Assembly: GCF_013179805.1 (NCBI RefSeq)
Contig: NZ_SRRZ01000005.1
Location: forward strand, 1-64,000
DNA from: Microcoleus asticus IPMA8
Lineage (GTDB): Bacteria; Cyanobacteriota; Cyanobacteriia; Cyanobacteriales; Microcoleaceae
Direction: 5' to 3'
DNA length: 64,000 bases
Each line of letters begins with the position of its first letter. Within the stretch, counting starts at the first letter, position 1. Made by a program: the position numbers and the translations under genes. Shown one piece after another: positions 27,636-37,200 of the stretch. The notes beneath the pieces are model-generated. The model did not search any database. It had not been told where the DNA came from and worked only from the letters and a program-made list of their open reading frames with translations.

Positions 27636-28718
27636 TTACTTTATCGTGGCTAGCTGAGCCTCAGCATAAATAAACTGTCCCAAAGCATTAGCTTTCCGAG
27701 AAGGCTGAGCCAAGTGAGCCTTAAGATTGGCGTCTTTAAGCAAAGGTTGCAGCACCTCCCAGAAAAACTCGCCGCCGCCGCCAGTCAGAACCACATCCGT
27801 CACCCGTTCCGGCAGCCACTGCACCAAACGTTCGGACAGTTCGTTAGCGAAAGCCTCCCGCAAATCCTTAATAATCGGATCTAAATTAGTCGGCTTAGTC
27901 GCTCCTCTCGGACGGTAGAAACGCTGGCCTTCTGGTTTATTCACCGCTTCCAGTAAAGACAGAGATTGAGGGTCTGCCCCCGGAATCTTTGAGGCAACTT
28001 GTTCGTAGAACTTGTTCATGGCGAAGGAATCGCTCTTAGAAGCCGCGCGGGCGAACCGGAAACGATCGACCATTAACAAATCGGTAGTTTGGTGTCCGAT
28101 ATCGACAACAGCCACCGACAGTTCGGGCAACTCCGGCGTAAACTCCTTGTTGTCTTGAGCCTCGCACCAAATCAGGCTGCCGAAGCCTTCGGGCATCACC
28201 CAAACGTGACTGATGTTAATATCCACACGCTCGCCCCTGTACACCACAACGTGGGGAGAGCGCAGTTGGCTGATAATCTCTTCCTTTTCTTTCTCAAACT
28301 GATCCTGGGAATAAAACGGCAAACCCAGCACAACTGCTATTTCGCCCTTCATCTGGAAATATCCAGCACAGGAAAAAACCTTAACCAAAGCATCTACTAC
28401 TTTCGACTGGTCGGCGCCGCCGAGATTAGCGCCAAAATCTGCAGCCAGTTGGCCTATAGCGTACCCTTTGCCTTGGTACTCCAGCCACATATCCAACAGA
28501 GGGTCTGTTGCTTTCGACTCAAAGCTGCCGCCACGAACCTTTTCAACGGGCATAGCAGCCACGTTGGCAGGGATGAAAACAACGCTGCTGGGGTTGCGAC
28601 TCACGCAGGCTTTAGTTGCCGTCCGACCCAAATCAGCACTAATAATCGATTTGTGAGAAGCGATCTTAGTCTGCTGCGTCAGCATAGCCGAATTAGGAAC
28701 AAGCTGTCTAGTTGTCAT
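27636..28718 (-). CDS. ParM/StbA-type actin-like ATPase
   Basis: This is a 360-residue bacterial actin homologue. Nucleotide-binding motifs of the actin fold are present: phosphate 1 ISADLGRTATKA (about 25-36), phosphate 2 VVDIGHQTTDLL (about 205-216) and adenosine VLTGGGGEFFW (about 310-320). ParM proteins form filaments that push DNA apart. This one is on what looks like a chromosome and has a small adaptor-like gene directly downstream. Such modules are usually on plasmids, so it may be an integrated plasmid relic or a cell-structure system specific to filamentous cyanobacteria. The start is ATG at 28718, with GAGGTAA 12 bases upstream. Confidence 0.85.
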   Translation of the reverse strand: MTTRQLVPNSAMLTQQTKIASHKSIISADLGRTATKACVSRNPSSVVFIPANVAAMPVEKVRGGSFESKATDPLLDMWLEYQGKGYAIGQLAADFGANLGGADQSKVVDALVKVFSCAGYFQMKGEIAVVLGLPFYSQDQFEKEKEEIISQLRSPHVVVYRGERVDINISHVWVMPEGFGSLIWCEAQDNKEFTPELPELSVAVVDIGHQTTDLLMVDRFRFARAASKSDSFAMNKFYEQVASKIPGADPQSLSLLEAVNKPEGQRFYRPRGATKPTNLDPIIKDLREAFANELSERLVQWLPERVTDVVLTGGGGEFFWEVLQPLLKDANLKAHLAQPSRKANALGQFIYAEAQLATIK

Positions 28719-29040
28719 TGAAATGTGTTACCTCACTGAGCCTCACCATTATCATGCCTTATCCCTTGACACTGCCACGCTTAAAGACAGTGGGTTTTGC
28801 GGCGATTCTTCTAACTCTACCTAGATTGGTATCGAAATCAGCACCAAACATTATATTCGGGACGATCGCCCTTACCGTAACTAACCTAACTTTTTCTGGA
28901 GCGATCGTCGTTTAAGCTCTGTTGCCTGAGAGTGCATTGTTAAGTTAAATTTAGTTAAGATTCTGAGTGTAAACTTTTGTCGCACTTCTCCGACACCGCG
29001 ATCTTACCCGATCTGTCCCCAATTCAAGGCATCCGCATTT
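28719..29040. other. divergent intergenic region between ParM-like gene and ftsH
   Basis: About 320 bases must hold promoters for both directions. A long-range inverted pair GACGATCGC (28860) / GCGATCGTC (28900) encloses about 31 bases. I saw no certain -10/-35. A 67-codon open frame here has no coding character. Confidence 0.4.
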
Positions 29041-30927
29041 ATGAAAATTTCTTGGCGAACTATACTACTTTGGACTTTACCCGCCTTAGTCATCGGCTTT
29101 TTCTTGTGGCAGGGGGCCTTTGCCCCATCCCCCACAGAAATGACCAAGAACACCGCCAGTACCCGCCTCAGCTACGGTCGATTCTTAGATTACTTAAACG
29201 CCGGTCGAGTGACCAGCGTTGACCTTTACGACGGAGGCCGGACGGCTATTGTCCTAGCAGTCGATCCCGAACTGGACAATCACGAGCAGCGGTGGCGGGT
29301 GGACTTGCCCTCAAATGCCCCGGAACTGGTTTCTAGACTTAGAGACTCCAAAATCAGCTTCGACACTCACCCCCTGCGCAACGACGGCGCTGTCTGGGGA
29401 CTTTTAGGCAATCTAGTATTTCCCCTCTTGTTAGTAGGAGGGCTGTTTTTCCTCTTCCGCCGCGGTGGCAACGTTCCCGGCGGCCCGGGCCAAGCCATGA
29501 ATTTTGGCAAATCCAAAGCTCGCTTTCAAATGGAAGCTAAAACAGGCGTACTGTTCGACGACGTAGCAGGCGTTGAGGAAGCCAAAGAAGAACTTCAAGA
29601 AGTGGTGACATTCCTCAAAAAACCCGAACGCTTCACCGCAGTCGGGGCGAAGATTCCCAAAGGCGTGCTGCTAGTGGGCCCTCCCGGAACCGGTAAAACC
29701 CTGCTGGCAAAAGCGATCGCAGGCGAAGCCGGCGTGCCTTTCTTCAGCATCTCCGGTTCAGAATTTGTGGAAATGTTCGTCGGTGTCGGCGCTTCCCGCG
29801 TTCGGGACTTGTTCAAGAAAGCTAAAGAAAATGCTCCTTGCATCATCTTTATCGATGAAATCGATGCAGTGGGCCGCCAGCGCGGCGCCGGTATCGGCGG
29901 CGGTAACGACGAACGGGAACAAACCCTGAACCAGTTGCTGACCGAAATGGACGGTTTTGAGGGCAATACTGGCATTATCATCATTGCTGCCACGAACCGC
30001 CCCGACGTGCTCGACTCAGCGCTGCTGCGTCCGGGACGTTTTGACCGCCAAGTTAGCGTAGATACGCCGGATATCAAAGGCCGCTTGGAAATTTTGGAAG
30101 TTCACGCGCGCAACAAGAAGCTGTCTCCGGAGATTTCTTTGGACGCCATCGCCCGCCGCACTCCGGGTTTTACGGGCGCTGATTTGGCTAACTTGCTCAA
30201 CGAAGCTGCTATTTTAACTGCCCGCCGCCGGAAAGAAGCGATTACGATGCTCGAAGTTGACGATGCAGTCGATCGCGTGGTAGCAGGTATGGAAGGCACT
30301 CCCTTGGTGGACAGCAAGAGCAAGCGGTTGATTGCTTACCACGAAATCGGCCACGCGATCGTCGGTACAATCATTCAAGCCCACGATCCAGTTCAAAAAG
30401 TTACCTTAGTTCCTCGCGGACAGGCCCGCGGCTTGACTTGGTTCATGCCCAGCGAAGACCAAGGTTTGATTTCTCGATCGCAAATTTTGGCCCGGATTAG
30501 CGGTGCTTTGGGTGGCCGCGCAGCCGAAGAAGTAGTTTTCGGCGATGCCGAAGTAACCACCGGTGCCGGCAACGACTTGCAGCAAGTCAGCGGTATGGCG
30601 CGCCAAATGGTGACTCGCTACGGGATGTCTACCTTGGGCCCGATCGCCCTGGAAGCTCAGCAAAGCGAAATTTTCCTCGGCCGCGACTACACAGCGCGAT
30701 CGGAATATTCCGAAGAAATTGCCTCTCGGATTGACGGACAAGTCCGGGAAATTGTCGATCGCTGCTACGACGACGCCCGCCGAATTATTCGCGAAAATCG
30801 CACCGTGGTCGATCGCTTAGTCGATTTGTTGATCGAAAAAGAAACCATCGACGGCGAAGAGTTGCGCCTAATCGTCTCTGAGTACACTTTTGTTCCTGAA
30901 AAAGAACAATACGTTCCTCAGCTTTAA
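29041..30927 (+). CDS. ftsH: ATP-dependent zinc metalloprotease FtsH
   Basis: This is a membrane-anchored AAA+ protease (628 residues) of the type that degrades damaged thylakoid proteins such as D1. Two N-terminal membrane helices (about 5-25 and 120-140) enclose a lumenal or periplasmic domain. The AAA module has Walker A GPPGTGKT (about 218-225), Walker B IIFIDEIDAVG and the SRH region ATNRPDVLDSALLRPGR. The protease site is HEIGH (near residue 435; most bacterial FtsH have HEAGH, and the zinc ligands are kept). The second Asp/Glu ligand region is TGAGNDLQQ. Which of the several cyanobacterial paralogues it is cannot be decided here. It is a single gene, terminated by the hairpins at 30947-31012. 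Confidence 0.96.
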   Translation: MKISWRTILLWTLPALVIGFFLWQGAFAPSPTEMTKNTASTRLSYGRFLDYLNAGRVTSVDLYDGGRTAIVLAVDPELDNHEQRWRVDLPSNAPELVSRLRDSKISFDTHPLRNDGAVWGLLGNLVFPLLLVGGLFFLFRRGGNVPGGPGQAMNFGKSKARFQMEAKTGVLFDDVAGVEEAKEELQEVVTFLKKPERFTAVGAKIPKGVLLVGPPGTGKTLLAKAIAGEAGVPFFSISGSEFVEMFVGVGASRVRDLFKKAKENAPCIIFIDEIDAVGRQRGAGIGGGNDEREQTLNQLLTEMDGFEGNTGIIIIAATNRPDVLDSALLRPGRFDRQVSVDTPDIKGRLEILEVHARNKKLSPEISLDAIARRTPGFTGADLANLLNEAAILTARRRKEAITMLEVDDAVDRVVAGMEGTPLVDSKSKRLIAYHEIGHAIVGTIIQAHDPVQKVTLVPRGQARGLTWFMPSEDQGLISRSQILARISGALGGRAAEEVVFGDAEVTTGAGNDLQQVSGMARQMVTRYGMSTLGPIALEAQQSEIFLGRDYTARSEYSEEIASRIDGQVREIVDRCYDDARRIIRENRTVVDRLVDLLIEKETIDGEELRLIVSEYTFVPEKEQYVPQL

Positions 30928-30946
30928 GACTTGTTTAAAAATTAGG

Positions 30947-31012
30947 GACACGGCAATGCCGTGTCTTTAAAAAGTAGGGACGCAGCACTATTGCCACGTC
31001 CCTACTTTTTTA
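30947..31012 (+). terminator. double hairpin terminator after ftsH
   Basis: The first hairpin, GACACGG/CCGTGTC (30947-30965), belongs to the dispersed ACACGGCAATGCCGTGT repeat family. The second, AAAGTAGGGACG / CGTCCCTACTTT (30971-30982 with 30997-31008), has a 12-bp stem followed by a T-run, a classic intrinsic terminator. It starts 20 bases after the stop. Confidence 0.85.
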
Positions 31013-31060
31013 TTAAACTGTCAATAATATTAAACCGCCCCTAAACGCCAATTAACGCAG

Positions 31061-31462
31061 ATGAATACTAAATTTGCCATACATACTAAGAATTTGTCAT
31101 TTTTTTTAATAGCAACTTTTATTTTTGTTTGTATCAATACTTTGAGCGCCCGCGCCGAAAAATTAAGATGTTTTGTAGATATTTGCCTCGACCCCAGCAG
31201 CGTTGAATTAAGTAAATCCGATATTCCCGGTGCTCCCTCTTATCCAGTCAGAGCTATTTTAGGAACTCAACAGTTTAGTAAGCAGAAATTGTTGGCGCAA
31301 ATGGAAGTTAACTGCCAGCAGCGACAGTTTAGAACTGTCAGAGTTAGCGAAGATGGCGAAATTTGGTCTAATTTCGATCCCAGATGGACTTTAGTCGATC
31401 GCAACTCATCTTTGTCTGGCCTGGTTGACTATACTTGTAAATTGGCGATCGCAGAACAATAG
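31061..31462 (+). CDS. secreted hypothetical protein, cysteine-rich
   Basis: A 133-residue protein of unknown function. A signal peptide (LSFFLIATFIFVCINTLSARA, cleavage probably after SARA) leads to a mature part of about 100 residues. Four mature Cys lie at CFVDIC, VNCQQ and DYTCK, probably in disulfide bonds. It has no known domain that I can name. The start is ATG at 31061. It stands alone between ftsH and pepP. Confidence 0.65.
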   Translation: MNTKFAIHTKNLSFFLIATFIFVCINTLSARAEKLRCFVDICLDPSSVELSKSDIPGAPSYPVRAILGTQQFSKQKLLAQMEVNCQQRQFRTVRVSEDGEIWSNFDPRWTLVDRNSSLSGLVDYTCKLAIAEQ

Positions 31463-31575
31463 AATCAATAAGTAGACCCAGAAAAAAAACAGAGCACCTA
31501 TCTCTTCAACCTTGGGCTTGCGGGTGCAAGTTTGACCAGCAGCGCTTGAAACCGCCGAGTGTTAATATTACACTC

Positions 31576-31606
31576 AATCTAAAATCTAAAATCTAAAATC
31601 TAAAAT
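31576..31606. repeat. TCTAAAA heptamer array
   Basis: About four copies of TCTAAAA end four bases before the pepP start codon. The repeat therefore lies where the ribosome site should be. This resembles the placement at 25943-25981. Confidence 0.7.
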
Positions 31607-31609
31607 CGG

Positions 31610-32899
31610 ATGACAAACCCCACCGAATACCGGCAAAGACGCGAACAGTTAATGGCAAAAATTGGCAGCGGGACGGCGATATTTCGCAGCGCGCCCACAG
31701 CCGTCATGCACAACGATGTAGAATACGCATACCGACAAGATAGCGATTTTTTCTACTTAACCGGTTTCAACGAAGCTGCGGCGGTAGCAGTGCTCGCGCC
31801 GCACCACGAAGAACACAAGTTTGTCCTGTTTGTGCAGCCAAAAGACTTGGAAAAAGAAACTTGGCACGGTTATCGGGCCGGAGTAGAAGGCGCTAAGGAA
31901 TTGTACGGTGCAGATGAAGCTTTCCCCATCGCCGAACTTGCGGAAAAATTGCCGAAATATTTAGAAAAAGCCGATCGAATATACTATCACTTCGGGCGCG
32001 ATCGTAGTTTCGACCAAACAGTCCTCAATCACTGGCAGCGCTTGATGGCAACCTACCCGAAACGCGGCACGGGCCCCACAGCAATCGAAGATTCCAACAT
32101 CATTTTACACCCGATGCGGCTGGTGAAAAGCGAAACTGAATTAGCATTAATGCGAAAAGCCGCTAATATCTCAGTTGCAGCGCACAACCGCGCCCAAGAA
32201 TTCGCCAAACCTGGCAGGTACGAATACGAAATCCAAGCTGAAATAGAACATACTTTTGGGTTAAATGGCTGCACTCCCGCTTACCCTTCAATTGTTGCAT
32301 CTGGTTACAATTCCTGCGTCCTTCACTACATCGAAAACAACCGACAAATGCAGGAAAACGATTTGTTGCTAATAGATGCCGGTTGTGCTTGCGACTACTA
32401 CAACGCTGATATTACTCGCACGTTTCCTGTCAGCGGCAAATTTACAGCCGAACAACAGATAATTTATGACTTAGTTTTGCAAGCACAATTGCAGGCAATT
32501 AGTCAAGTATATCCGGGTAATCCTTACAGCAAAATTCACGAAACAGCCGTGCGCGTTTTGGTGGAAGGTTTAATGGATTTAAAACTTTTGGTGGGAGACA
32601 TTGAAGAGATAATTAAAGAAGAGAAATACAAGCCATTTTATATGCACCGCACTGGTCATTGGCTGGGATTGGACGTGCACGATGTCGGCGTTTATCAGTA
32701 CGGCGAAAATCCGCAAGTTTTGCAGGCAGGACAAGTGCTGACGGTGGAACCGGGGATTTATATTTCTCCTTATATTAAACCCGTTGAAGGACAGCCGGAG
32801 GTTCCTGAAAAATGGCGCGGTATTGGCGTGAGAATTGAAGATGATGTTTTGGTGACACTTGAGAGCCAGGAAGTCTTGACGGCGGGAGTTCCTAAATAA
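31610..32899 (+). CDS. pepP: Xaa-Pro aminopeptidase (M24B)
   Basis: This enzyme removes an N-terminal residue that precedes proline. At 429 residues it has the length of the PepP family. The N-terminal AMP_N domain (about 1-130; FFYLTGFNEAAAVAVL) is followed by the pita-bread catalytic domain. Metal ligands are visible: Asp in LLIDAGC, Asp in NADITRTFP, His in HRTGHWLGLDVHD, Glu in TVEPGIYI and Glu in GVRIEDDVLV. All five are present, so it should be active with two Mn2+. The start is ATG at 31610. It is not linked in an operon with its neighbours. Confidence 0.94.
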   Translation: MTNPTEYRQRREQLMAKIGSGTAIFRSAPTAVMHNDVEYAYRQDSDFFYLTGFNEAAAVAVLAPHHEEHKFVLFVQPKDLEKETWHGYRAGVEGAKELYGADEAFPIAELAEKLPKYLEKADRIYYHFGRDRSFDQTVLNHWQRLMATYPKRGTGPTAIEDSNIILHPMRLVKSETELALMRKAANISVAAHNRAQEFAKPGRYEYEIQAEIEHTFGLNGCTPAYPSIVASGYNSCVLHYIENNRQMQENDLLLIDAGCACDYYNADITRTFPVSGKFTAEQQIIYDLVLQAQLQAISQVYPGNPYSKIHETAVRVLVEGLMDLKLLVGDIEEIIKEEKYKPFYMHRTGHWLGLDVHDVGVYQYGENPQVLQAGQVLTVEPGIYISPYIKPVEGQPEVPEKWRGIGVRIEDDVLVTLESQEVLTAGVPK

Positions 32900-33021
32900 A
32901 GGTAGAAGGCTTTGGGTACAAGTCAAGAAAGATTGACTACTTAAGTTGGCAGTAAAGGCTTGAGCTTTGTTAGTATTGGCTTGAAACAGCTCAAGTCTTT
33001 ACTGCCAAACCTAGAGCAATT

Positions 33022-35949
33022 ATGTGTATTGATCCTACCAAGATCGATCGACCTCTGGAAACCTGCGAAGCATTAGTAGCAGAGCAAAAAGCAAAAATTC
33101 GGCAACTTGAAGAGGATTTGCAGCAGCAGAGAGATTTGTGCCAGAAATTAGAAGCACAACTCAAAGCAGTCGAGAATGCTGGCTTTTCGGGTTCGGCGAC
33201 TGAATTTGATATCACCGAGGACGATCGCATTCGGTTAATCGCATCTCTGGAAAAAAGCCAGGAAATGTACCGAACTCTCATCAAACATTATCCGAATGGT
33301 TCGGTGTTTTTGTTCGATCGCGATTTGCGCTATACCCTGGTTGACGGTCAAGGGTTGGCAGTAGTTGGTTTGTCCAAAGAACTGTTGGAAGGCAAAACAT
33401 TGTGGGAAGTATCGCCACCAGAAGATTTGCCACTTTTTGAGACTACATATCGCGCGGCTTTGGCAGGAAAAGAGAATACTTTTGAATATAAATACGGCGG
33501 TCGCGTTTATTCAACAACAATTGCTCCCGTCAAAAACGACAGGGAAGAAATTTTTGCAGGAATGGTCGTTACTCAAGATATTACCGAAAAAAAACAGGCA
33601 GAAATAGCCCTGGAAGAAATCACAAATCAGCTAGAAATTAAATATCAAAAGCGCACTGAAGACTTGAAAACAGCCAACAATAAATTGCAGGAAGAAATTA
33701 TCTATCGCTGGCGCGCCGAAAAAGCTCTGCGGGAAAGCCAGGAACAGCTAGAATTGTTTTTCTCTCAATCTTTAGATGGCTTTTTCTTTATGATGCTGGA
33801 CGAACCGATTAACTGGGACGATACAGTTGACAAAGAAAAAGTTTTGGATTACGTGTTTGCTAACGGGCGGGTAACGAAGGCAAACGATGCTGTGATCGCT
33901 CAATACGGATGTACTAGAGAAGAGTTTATTGGTCGGACGCTTCACTCTTTTTTCTCCCACAACTTGACTGGCGGCAGAGAGATAATCAGGCAATTTTTTG
34001 ATGCTGGCAGAATTCACATCAAAAATGACAATCGCAAGTTTGACGGGGTTATAATTTGGGTGGAAGGCGACTATATTTGCATTTACGATTCCCACGGCAG
34101 AATCGTCGGATATTTTGGCGTGCAGCGCGATATTAGCGATCGCACAAAAGTAGAAGCGACCCTCAGAGATAGCGAAGAACGCTTTCGGGCAACCGTCGAA
34201 CAAGCGGCAGTCGGCATTACCCACCCTGACAAAACAGGCCGCTATTTGCGAGTCAATCAAAAATTTTGCGAGATCGTGGGATATACTGCGAGCGAACTGC
34301 TGTCGCGAACTTGGATGGACGTTACTTACCCAGAAGATATAGATGCAGATTTAGAACAAAGCAAGCAATTATTTGCCGGGGAAATTGACAGTTTTAAAAT
34401 GGAAAAACGCTTGCTGCACAAAGACGGCAATGTAGTTTGGGTAAATATTACAGTATCGCTAATCAAAGAACCGCTGAGCGGGGCAATTTACAATGTAGTA
34501 GTGACAGAAGAGATTAGCGATCGAAAACAAGCTGAGGTAGCACTGAAAGAGAGCGAAGAAAGGTTCCGACAGCTAGCAGAAAACATTGAAAGCGTGTTTT
34601 GGATGTTAAACGTTCAACCCCTGGAAATTATTTATATCAGTCCGGGTTATGCAAAAATTTGGGGCAGAAGCTGTGCTGATTTGTATGCTTGCGAGCGCTT
34701 TTTTACAGAGTCCTTCCATCCAGAAGATCGCGACCGCATTATTGCTACCTTCACTAAAAAAATTGATTCTGAAGAGGATATCGAATATCGAATTGTCAGG
34801 CCGGACGGCAAAATCCGCTGGATTCGCGCTCGGGCTTTTCCGATTAGAAATCAAGCTGGTCAAGTTTACCGCATCGTTGGCATTGCAGAAGATATAAGTG
34901 AACGCAAACAGGCAGAAAAAACTATCCGTGAAAGTGAAGAACGTTTCCGCCAACTAGCAGAAAATATCCAAGATTCCTTCTGGCTGATGTCTGCTGAATT
35001 CACCGATTTATTGTATCTGAGTCCAGCTTACGAAAACATCTGGGGGCGCAGCCACGAAGAATTATATGCCGATCCCTTAAAAATGATGGAGTGGGTGCAT
35101 CCAGAAGATAAACATTTGTTGGAAGAGGCAATGGGGCGAGTGTTGCAGGGCGAGTCAACCAATACCGAATATCGGATTTTTCGGCCAGACGGCACAATGC
35201 GCTGGGTGTGCGATCGAGCTTTTCCCATTTACGACGAATCCGGCAAAATTTACCGCATCGCGGGTATTGGCGAAGATATCAGCGATCGCAAATTGACCGA
35301 GGCCCGCATCCAAGCAGCACTCCGCGAAAAAGAAGTATTGCTCAAAGAAATTCACCACCGCGTCAAAAATAATATGCAGGTAATTTCCAGCTTGCTGCAA
35401 CTTCAAGCTCAATACATTGAAGACGAAGCGATGCTAACTTTATTTGAAGAAAGCCAGACCCGAATCCATTCAATGGCTTTGATTCACGAGCAACTGTATC
35501 AATCCGAACATCTCGATCGGATCGACCTTCCCCCCTACGTCGAAAACTTAGTTGCTAATTTGTATCAATCTTTTGGGTGCGGCAACACTGCGATCCAATT
35601 CAATCTAAACGTTGACCGCATTTGTTTAAACATAGAAACAGCGATTCCTTGCGGGTTAATTATTAACGAACTGGTTTCTAATTCGTTGAAATATGCCTTT
35701 CCCCCTAGATTAGGAGGGGAAATTAGTATTAAATTTTTCAAAGACAGTAATCAGCAATTTAACTTAACTATTCAAGATAACGGTCGCGGATTTCCGGAGA
35801 ATTTTGATGTGGAAAATACTGAGACATTAGGATTGCAATTAGTTAAAATGTTGGCTTACCAATTAGAGGCGAGTATTGCCATTGACAGTCAGTGTGGAAC
35901 TTGCTACAATCTAATTTTCAAAGAGTTAAATTATCGGCAGCGTATTTAA
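33022..35949 (+). CDS. multi-PAS histidine kinase (HisKA_2 type)
   Basis: This is a soluble sensor kinase of 975 residues with no membrane segment. A coiled coil (about 10-45) precedes five PAS units (about 75-195, 245-370, 378-500, 510-630 and 638-760). The last two units are near duplicates (both begin SEERFRQLAENI). The phospho-acceptor is of the HisKA_2 type: KEIHHRVKNNMQVISSLLQL (about 775-795). It is followed by an HATPase_c domain with NGRGFPEN and GLQLVKMLA. Such kinases often signal to separate receivers. The gene next to it, six bases downstream, encodes a REC-HK protein, so the two form an operon and probably a phosphorelay. The start is ATG at 33022. Confidence 0.9.
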   Translation: MCIDPTKIDRPLETCEALVAEQKAKIRQLEEDLQQQRDLCQKLEAQLKAVENAGFSGSATEFDITEDDRIRLIASLEKSQEMYRTLIKHYPNGSVFLFDRDLRYTLVDGQGLAVVGLSKELLEGKTLWEVSPPEDLPLFETTYRAALAGKENTFEYKYGGRVYSTTIAPVKNDREEIFAGMVVTQDITEKKQAEIALEEITNQLEIKYQKRTEDLKTANNKLQEEIIYRWRAEKALRESQEQLELFFSQSLDGFFFMMLDEPINWDDTVDKEKVLDYVFANGRVTKANDAVIAQYGCTREEFIGRTLHSFFSHNLTGGREIIRQFFDAGRIHIKNDNRKFDGVIIWVEGDYICIYDSHGRIVGYFGVQRDISDRTKVEATLRDSEERFRATVEQAAVGITHPDKTGRYLRVNQKFCEIVGYTASELLSRTWMDVTYPEDIDADLEQSKQLFAGEIDSFKMEKRLLHKDGNVVWVNITVSLIKEPLSGAIYNVVVTEEISDRKQAEVALKESEERFRQLAENIESVFWMLNVQPLEIIYISPGYAKIWGRSCADLYACERFFTESFHPEDRDRIIATFTKKIDSEEDIEYRIVRPDGKIRWIRARAFPIRNQAGQVYRIVGIAEDISERKQAEKTIRESEERFRQLAENIQDSFWLMSAEFTDLLYLSPAYENIWGRSHEELYADPLKMMEWVHPEDKHLLEEAMGRVLQGESTNTEYRIFRPDGTMRWVCDRAFPIYDESGKIYRIAGIGEDISDRKLTEARIQAALREKEVLLKEIHHRVKNNMQVISSLLQLQAQYIEDEAMLTLFEESQTRIHSMALIHEQLYQSEHLDRIDLPPYVENLVANLYQSFGCGNTAIQFNLNVDRICLNIETAIPCGLIINELVSNSLKYAFPPRLGGEISIKFFKDSNQQFNLTIQDNGRGFPENFDVENTETLGLQLVKMLAYQLEASIAIDSQCGTCYNLIFKELNYRQRI

Positions 35950-35955
35950 AAAAAA

Positions 35956-37185
35956 ATGAACCCTATAAAAATTTTGGTTGTAGAAGACGAAGTTATTGTA
36001 GCGCAAGACATAGCAGGTAGATTAAAAAAACTCGGATATGTAGTAACAGCTACAGTTTCTTCAGGAGAAGAAGCAATTCAAAAAGCTATAGAAAACCCGC
36101 CAAATTTGGTGTTGATGGACATCGTGCTTAAAGGTGACATGGACGGAGTAACAGCGGCAGAAAAAATCCGAACTAATAGGAATGTGCCGACAGTATTTTT
36201 AACAGCTTATGCCGACGATCAAACGCTGCAAAGAGCGAAACTTACAGATCCATTCGGTTACATTATAAAACCCTTTCAACAACATGATTTACGGGTGGCG
36301 ATCGAGATTGCCCTGCACAGACACGAAATCGAAACCAAGATGCGAGAATCTCTCAAAGCCTCGGAAGCAGCCAGAGAGTCGCTGGAAGAAAAATCGCACC
36401 GCCAAAATCATTATATTTCAATGGCCGCTCACGAATTGCGCAACCCGCTCAACGCGATTTTAATCTCTGCGGAACTCCTAGAGATCGATCGAACTCGCAG
36501 CAGTGACGAATCCCAAGTTAGAACCCTGCGGCTGGTGCACTCAGCTACCCAGAAGATGAACCAGCTAATCGACGATATGCTGTTCATGGGTAGAGCAGAA
36601 GCAGGCAAACTCAAATGCAATCCATTACCGATAAATTTAGTCGAATTTTGTCAAGAATTGCTCGCTCAATTGCAGTTAGGAAATGAAGCCAAGCACAAAC
36701 TAACATTAATCCCGTCAGATGTTACCAGCGCGATGTTAGATCAACAATTGCTGCACGGCATTCTTTCTAACTTAATCGTCAATGCCATCAAATATTCCCC
36801 CAACGGCGGGCAAGTCACCTTGGAATTGGAATACCGTCAAGCAGGGAAGGGAGACAAAGAAGCTATTTTTTGCTTATCTCCTCACTGTTTGTTTGGCAAT
36901 TCCCAATTTATAAATAGTAACTCTCCTTTACTAATTATGCGTATCCGAGACGAAGGTATCGGCATCCCCGAAACGGAAGTAGGAAAAATATTTGAAATGT
37001 TTTACCGCTGCAAGAATACTGGAAAGATTAAAGGTAACGGTTTGGGATTAACAATTGTTAAAAAAGCTGTGGAATTGCAAGGAGGTGCGATCGCCTGCGA
37101 AAGCAAAATCGGCGTTGGTACAACCTTCACAGTCGCGCTTCCTTACCTTGCCCTTTCCTCTAAGACTCAACGAGAAACAACTTAA
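35956..37185 (+). CDS. REC-HisKA-HATPase hybrid kinase
   Basis: This 409-residue kinase has an N-terminal receiver: ILVVEDEVIVAQDI, phospho-Asp in LVLMDIVLKGDMDG, switch Lys in YIIKPF. HisKA follows (His in AAHELRNPLNAIL near 158), then an HATPase_c domain with DEGIGIPETE and GNGLGLTIVKKA. There is no sensor domain. The receiver is thus the input, and the natural donor is the multi-PAS kinase encoded six bases upstream. The architecture is common in cyanobacteria. Transcription appears to run from the upstream gene; the convergent gmhB-like gene begins 16 bases after its end. Confidence 0.9.
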   Translation: MNPIKILVVEDEVIVAQDIAGRLKKLGYVVTATVSSGEEAIQKAIENPPNLVLMDIVLKGDMDGVTAAEKIRTNRNVPTVFLTAYADDQTLQRAKLTDPFGYIIKPFQQHDLRVAIEIALHRHEIETKMRESLKASEAARESLEEKSHRQNHYISMAAHELRNPLNAILISAELLEIDRTRSSDESQVRTLRLVHSATQKMNQLIDDMLFMGRAEAGKLKCNPLPINLVEFCQELLAQLQLGNEAKHKLTLIPSDVTSAMLDQQLLHGILSNLIVNAIKYSPNGGQVTLELEYRQAGKGDKEAIFCLSPHCLFGNSQFINSNSPLLIMRIRDEGIGIPETEVGKIFEMFYRCKNTGKIKGNGLGLTIVKKAVELQGGAIACESKIGVGTTFTVALPYLALSSKTQRETT

Positions 37186-37200
37186 ATACCACTACCAACA

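Noticed and set aside
28712..28915. 67-codon frame upstream of ftsH
   Set aside because: No coding character and it overlaps the start of the divergent ParM-like gene.
29595..30741. Antisense frames inside ftsH
   Set aside because: They are shadows of the conserved FtsH coding sequence; no domain or start signal.
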